From Bacteroidota bacterium (GTDB lineage Bacteria; Bacteroidota; Ignavibacteria; Ignavibacteriales; Melioribacteraceae): DNA of 64,000 nucleotides. A program made the position numbers and the translations under genes. Each line of letters opens with the position of its first letter. Within the stretch, counting starts at the first letter, position 1. The notes below the pieces were generated by a model that ran no database searches, was not told the DNA's origin, and was given only the letters and a program-made list of their open reading frames with translations. The DNA lies in the NCBI GenBank assembly GCA_023397505.1, contig JAEWUC010000001.1, positions 62,001 to 126,000 of the forward strand, read 5' to 3'. Shown in pieces: positions 63,304-64,000 of this stretch.

Positions 63304-63606
63304 ATGAGCAAAGTCATCTTTTCAATTCGTTACAATGTTTTTCCTGAAAGAAGACAAGAATATTTGGATGTAGTTCGTGAGTTAAAGAATATTGTAAAAG
63401 CTGAAGGTTTGGAAAGTTATTCTGTTTATGAACAGAAAAATAAATCCAATAACTTTGAAGAAATTTATGTCTTTCAATCTCCTGAAGCATTTGAAAATTT
63501 TGACGATAATCAAGACGAAAGAATAGATTTATTGATGACAAAACTTTCGGATATGATTAAGGAGCAATCGACACAATACACAACATTATCAGAAGTAAAC
63601 ACATAA
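63304..63606 (+). CDS. Small ABM-fold (antibiotic biosynthesis monooxygenase-like) protein
   Basis: 100 residues with the ferredoxin-like ABM/dimeric alpha-beta barrel pattern: strand VIFSIRYNVFPERRQEYLD, helix, strand SYSVYEQ, then EEIYVFQSPEAFENF. Such proteins bind small hydrophobic molecules or act as quinol or haem monooxygenases, and many have unknown roles. No haem ligand can be pointed out. It lies 11 bp after dapF and 45 bp before a PHP-domain gene. Confidence 0.65.
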   Translation: MSKVIFSIRYNVFPERRQEYLDVVRELKNIVKAEGLESYSVYEQKNKSNNFEEIYVFQSPEAFENFDDNQDERIDLLMTKLSDMIKEQSTQYTTLSEVNT

Positions 63607-63651
63607 TCCGGTTTATTAATCGGTTATCCAGCCAATATGATTTGGTGTTAA

Positions 63652-64000
63652 ATGTTTGAATACGTTGGTGCGTTACACATTCACTCGGTTTTTTCGGATG
63701 GTTCGGGAGAAATTAAAGAAATTGCAGGATATGCCGATGAAGCGGACCTCGATTTCATAATTCTTACCGATCACAACACGCTTCGTGCTTTATCAGAAGG
63801 TTACGAAAGATGGTACGGAAAAACTTTGTTACTGGTTGGATGCGAGATAAATGATAAAGAAAACAAAAATCATCTTCTCGCGTTTAATGTTGACGAAGCA
63901 TTTTCAACTCGACTGCCTGCAAAAGAATATGTTAAGAAAGTAAAAGAATCCGGCGGGTTGGGATTTCTTGCTCATCCTAACGAAAAAAGAAATTCGATGA
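63652..64000 (+). CDS. PHP-domain phosphoesterase, N-terminal part (runs off window)
   Basis: The first 116 residues are visible. They begin MFEYVGALHIHSVFSDGSG, followed by LDFIILTDHNTLRAL near 39, VGCEIN near 63 and LGFLAHPNEKR near 103. These are the metal-binding motifs of PHP-family phosphoesterases (HxHS.FSDG, TDHN, E, AHP). The class includes 3',5'-nucleotide bisphosphate phosphatases (TrpH/YciV) and histidinol-phosphatase relatives. The 3' part is outside the window, so the substrate is not assignable. Confidence 0.85.
   Translation, partial: MFEYVGALHIHSVFSDGSGEIKEIAGYADEADLDFIILTDHNTLRALSEGYERWYGKTLLLVGCEINDKENKNHLLAFNVDEAFSTRLPAKEYVKKVKESGGLGFLAHPNEKRNSM

Overview
The window looks like chromosomal DNA from a low-GC member of the Bacteroidota/Chlorobiota/Ignavibacteriota group, most likely Ignavibacteria. 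The evidence is: two secreted proteins with type IX secretion (T9SS) C-terminal sorting domains, one with the 'NYPNPFNPTT' signature; a PorV/PorQ-family outer-membrane protein; a SusC-like TonB-dependent receptor with a carboxypeptidase-D-like N-domain; an ATP synthase cluster without beta and epsilon; a tmRNA tag ending NYALAA; and two candidate promoters of the Bacteroidetes type (TTTG/TTG and TAnnTTTG). Clear Shine-Dalgarno sequences (GGAGG) before several genes fit Ignavibacteria better than Bacteroidia. Placement is by family recognition only; no database was searched.

Layout. 1-9.7 kb: end of a sugar transferase, accA, a thioesterase, a Wzx-like flippase, dut, dnaE, a FabI/FabL-like enoyl reductase, an acyl-CoA dehydrogenase and trxA. 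9.7-18.4 kb: a secreted beta-propeller protein, then TonB receptor, large T9SS cargo and PorV-like protein, closed by a strong terminator. The PorV-like gene has a nine-G run just after its signal peptide. 18.4-23.5 kb: a YD-repeat protein, a GWxTD protein, a lipid A-type acyltransferase, a heptosyltransferase-like GT9 and an M23 peptidase. 23.5-29.3 kb: bactofilin and F-type ATP synthase genes atpZ-(atpI-like)-B-E-F-H-A-G. 29.3-33.1 kb: ffh-rpsP-khpA-rimM-trmD-rplS. 33.1-39.5 kb: an MqnA-like gene, then a 1539-residue beta-helix T9SS protein, then truncated copies of the serA 3' end and the MqnA-like 3' end, so this locus appears inserted next to a partial duplication. 39.5-43.8 kb (minus): add-(unknown)-hutU-serA operon. 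44-52.2 kb: TPR protein, DUF3467 protein, then a tight run of secreted protein, FecR protein, outer-membrane barrel and CHASE2 adenylate cyclase. 52.2-54.7 kb (minus): two LptF/LptG permeases. 54.9-64 kb: M20 dipeptidase, lipoprotein, ygfZ, cobalamin adenosyltransferase, tmRNA, secreted glycoside hydrolase, an unknown protein, dapF, an ABM-fold protein and the start of a PHP-domain protein.

Most of the window is core metabolism and envelope biogenesis. The accessory parts are the TonB/cargo/PorV triad, the beta-helix locus with its flanking remnants, and the FecR-CHASE2 cyclase cluster. The last of these is the best candidate for a little-described system: an envelope sensor whose output would be cAMP. 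I saw no CRISPR array, insertion sequence, rRNA or tRNA gene.
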